A DNA stretch of 24,299 bases from contig CAYSLU010000084.1 in NCBI GenBank assembly GCA_964431965.1, positions 1 through 24,299 of the forward strand, given 5' to 3'. The notes beneath the pieces are model-generated. The model was not told the DNA's origin, ran no database searches, and was given only the letters and a program-made list of their open reading frames with translations. Below are positions 23,056-24,299 of the stretch, one piece after another. Source of the stretch: CAYSLU01 sp964431965. Lineage in GTDB: Bacteria; Verrucomicrobiota; Kiritimatiellia; CAIKKV01; CAYSLU01. The first letter of the stretch is position 1. Each line of letters begins with the position of its first letter. The position numbers were made by a program, and so were the translations under genes.

Positions 23056-23098
23056 GAGGCGTTCGAGCCCCGCGTCCGCGCGGGTTGAGAATCGCCTC
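23056..23098 (-). repeat. Nested hairpin between hicA and the small lipoprotein gene
   Basis: On the minus strand GAGGCG and CGCCTC enclose CCCGCG-CGGA-CGCGGG, giving an outer 6-bp and an inner 6-bp stem. There is no T-run on the minus strand, so termination after hicA would be factor-assisted at best. It was briefly considered as a tRNA arm and rejected. Confidence 0.4.
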
Positions 23099-23113
23099 GG
23101 ATGGTTCGTTGGG

Positions 23114-23290
23114 TCAGTCCTTCAGTTTCTTGAGAATGTGGCGGGCGAGATGCTCTTTGATCTCTCGGTGGCGGGGAATCGGCTGACAGGCGCCGGTCTT
23201 CGGATTCTGGTACCAGTCGTGCCTGCCGCCGGGGCGGATGAAGACGCACCCGTTCTTCTCAATCTGCTGAATTAGGTCTCGCCGCTTCAT
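23114..23290 (-). CDS. hicA: HicA-family mRNA interferase toxin
   Basis: The 58-residue product begins MKRRDLIQQIEKNGCVFIRP and continues GGRHDWYQNPKTG, CQPIPRHREIKEHLARHILK. This is the complete double-stranded-RNA-binding-like HicA fold, with catalytic His24 in the GGRHDWY context and the family PRHREI element. HicA toxins cleave mRNAs and are neutralised by HicB. The ATG (23288-23290) overlaps the TGA of hicB (23287-23289), so the toxin is translationally coupled behind its antitoxin. The length is typical (about 60). Confidence 0.9.
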   Translation of the reverse strand: MKRRDLIQQIEKNGCVFIRPGGRHDWYQNPKTGACQPIPRHREIKEHLARHILKKLKD

Positions 23291-23478
23291 GCGATCTGCA
23301 GTTCAGCGACGTGGCGGACGCCGGGAACCTTGCCCCCGGTGATGTCATCGTAGATGTCCTTCAGGTTTTCCTGAAGTTCCTCCAGGGTCTTCCCCTGCGT
23401 CATGTAGTCAGGGAACTCCTCCATGTACCCGAGCCACATGTCCTCGTCCTGCCAGTACACATATCGAACCGTCTTCAT
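23287..23478 (-). CDS. hicB: HicB-family antitoxin
   Basis: The 63-residue product has the partial RNase H-like HicB pattern: YVYWQDEDMWLGYMEEFPDY, MTQGKTLEELQENLKDIYDD and a short end. It has no C-terminal ribbon-helix-helix or HTH domain, as in short HicB forms, so operon autoregulation may be weak or depend on the HicAB complex. It is upstream of and overlaps hicA (order hicB-hicA). There is no Shine-Dalgarno before the ATG at 23478, and the promoter geometry suggests a leaderless transcript. Confidence 0.88.
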   Translation of the reverse strand: MKTVRYVYWQDEDMWLGYMEEFPDYMTQGKTLEELQENLKDIYDDITGGKVPGVRHVAELQIA

Positions 23479-23513
23479 GAAACTACACTACCGCATCCTC
23501 TCGTTCGCTTCAA
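23479..23513 (-). promoter_or_regulatory. Probable leaderless promoter of hicBA
   Basis: Read on the minus strand, TTGAAG (about 23508-23513), a 17-bp spacer and TAGTGT (about 23485-23490) end 6 nt before the ATG at 23478. No ribosome-binding site is present. The geometry is the same as before the vapB-like gene at 7135. Confidence 0.4.
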
Positions 23514-23787
23514 TCAATCTGCTCCCGTTTTCCGACCCAAAGTTACGTCTGCGGCGCCGGTTTCCCGTCGGCACCAGCCGGTTGTTGGCTGGCGTCTTCC
23601 TTCCCACTGATTCTTCGCGTTCGTCCCTGACAGAGCCGAGAAAGAAATGGGGAGACATCTAGACATTGCGGATTCGAGCGAATCGCGCAGGCGGGTCAGT
23701 TCGCGCGTGATGCAAAGCGGCCGCCTCGGCGAGGCGGCCCAACCCAGACGGAACCATATCGCATCGGCTTGCTCCTCCCCTGCCCCA
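23514..23787. other. Gene-free spacer with several hairpins
   Basis: No coding region is convincing on either strand. Visible are CCAGCC/GGCTGG (23574-23579 and 23587-23592), GATTCG-AG-CGAATC near 23673-23686, and a perfect 9-bp stem GGCCGCCTC/GAGGCGGCC (23719-23727 and 23731-23739) with loop GGC. None has a T-tract. The region resembles accumulated palindromic repeats. Confidence 0.4.
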
Positions 23788-23982
23788 CCGTTCCGAGTCT
23801 GCGACGGAACGGGCCGAACCGCGGCGCGGCTTGGGTCGGGTGAGTCCGCGAGCCCCCGAACATGGGCGCGTCAGCTTGGCCCGGATGCAAGGCGCCGCGG
23901 GTGGCGCTGTACTCCGGTACGCGCCGCCCGCGGCAACGCAGCAGGCGGGCCAAGATCACGCGCCCATGTTCGGCCCAAGCCG
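23788..23982 (+). repeat. Structured repeat element, copy B (possible ncRNA)
   Basis: This element is homologous to copy A (8473-8671), in the same orientation in the window. P0 is 23788-23795/23805-23812. P1 is 23827-23837/23972-23982. P3 is GGGT 23838-23841/GCCC 23852-23855. P2 is 23856-23870/23959-23973, a perfect 15-bp match (CCGAACATGGGCGCG against CGCGCCCATGTTCGG) sharing two bases with P1. P4 is 23875-23883/23946-23954, perfect 9 bp. P5 is GCCGCGGG 23894-23901/CCCGCGGC 23927-23934, topped by GGCGC-GTAC/GTAC-GCGCC. Copy A differs at both partners of at least seven pairs. The loop motif GAGTCYGCGA and the junction ATCACG are conserved. A frame reading through it is disrupted by indels between copies, so it is not a gene. 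Confidence 0.6.
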
Positions 23983-24299
23983 TGTCGCTTCATCAACGCC
24001 TGCCGCTCGCCCCCATCGACGAGCCATGATCTCGCCAGGCGCACCAGGAGACGAGAAGACACAGCAGGCGCAGGGACAGGGACAGACACCAGCTCTGCTC
24101 CTCGCGCAGCGCGTCCCTCCGGACTCCGCGACCTCGGCGTCTGGCCTACGGGCACGCAAGCGCGGTCGGAGTCCGGACAGCCGATGGCTTCGTCACCGTC
24201 GCGCGAGGTGAGCCGCCCGGACCGTCGCGCCGCTTTCGCATCGCCTGGCGCCTGTCGCGGCGAGGCTGGCCGACCGGCGGACGCGGTCAGCGGCCAACC
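23983..24299. other. Gene-free end of window with a 10-bp inverted repeat
   Basis: No gene is supported. CAGGGACAGGGACAGACACC around 24071-24090 is a short repetitive word. TCCGGACTCC (24118-24127) and GGAGTCCGGA (24168-24177) form a perfect 10-bp inverted repeat, extended by GACC/GGTC. The last 90 bases hold nothing recognisable and may belong to an element continuing beyond the window. Confidence 0.35.

Noticed and set aside
23056..23098. tRNA-like arms (GTTCGAGCCC-type word) downstream of hicA
   Set aside because: No acceptor stem, anticodon arm or D arm can be drawn; the region is explained by a simple nested hairpin.
23560..23595. Possible integron attC-like site (GCCAACAACCGG with a palindromic partner)
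   Set aside because: The required RYYYAAC and GTTRRRY core pair is not present, and no integrase or cassette genes are nearby.
23831..24211. Plus-strand open frame through structured element B
   Set aside because: Comparison with copy A shows frame-disrupting indels and pairing-driven changes, not codon-driven ones.
1..24299. CRISPR arrays, rRNA or tRNA genes, prophage genes
   Set aside because: No regularly spaced direct repeats, no conserved RNA-gene signatures and no phage structural or integrase genes were seen on either strand.

Overview
This is a GC-rich bacterial chromosome fragment. PfkB-type KDG kinase, L-rhamnose mutarotase, a PL26-like (exo-rhamnogalacturonan lyase-like) protein, a UroD-family protein, PQQ-propeller and beta-helix secreted proteins, and palindromic intergenic repeats occurring together suggest a PVC-superphylum heterotroph, perhaps Kiritimatiellota or Lentisphaerota. 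That placement is inference from gene content; no rRNA or tRNA gene was seen.

Layout. (1) 1-1542 (+): 3' part of a large secreted parallel beta-helix protein built of repeated modules. (2) 6954 to 1622 (-): a pectin/rhamnose sugar block in the order kdgK, rhaM, PL26-like protein, UroD-family protein. Two near-identical 157-bp MITE-like elements sit between its last three genes, each starting exactly at the stop codon of the gene before it. (3) 7135-8346 (+): a ribbon-helix-helix antitoxin, an overlapping PIN toxin and a translationally coupled cysteine-cluster protein. (4) 8347-8746: intergenic block with hairpins and the first copy of a complex structured repeat. (5) 16673 to 8747 (-): a long gene set comprising a GlmU-like hexapeptide protein, a small lipoprotein, a PQQ-like propeller protein, KDPG aldolase fused to a VOC domain, an FAD oxidoreductase, an SDR, a fragment of an AAA_14/DUF4143 ATPase, and an aldo/keto reductase-ferredoxin-CBM9-like fusion. 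(6) 16880-22812 (+): ArsR regulator, TolC-like outer-membrane protein, membrane-fusion protein and RND pump in one compact operon. (7) 23478 to 22889 (-): hicB, hicA and a tiny lipoprotein. (8) 23479-24299: no convincing gene; hairpins and the second copy of the structured repeat.

How the genes may work together: PL26-type enzymes release unsaturated galacturonosyl-rhamnose from rhamnogalacturonan I. RhaM interconverts rhamnose anomers. Unsaturated uronate is converted to KDG by enzymes not seen here, then KDG kinase and KDPG aldolase yield pyruvate and glyceraldehyde-3-phosphate. The oxidoreductases (SDR, FAD, AKR) probably serve further sugar or polyol conversions.

The most unusual signals are the approximately 200-nt structured repeat (8473-8671 and 23788-23982), whose two copies differ in sequence but keep pairing through compensatory changes, and the MITE pair inserted at TAG stop codons inside an operon. 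Three regulator genes (arsR, the antitoxin, hicB) also appear to have leaderless promoters, unlike the Shine-Dalgarno-preceded metabolic genes.
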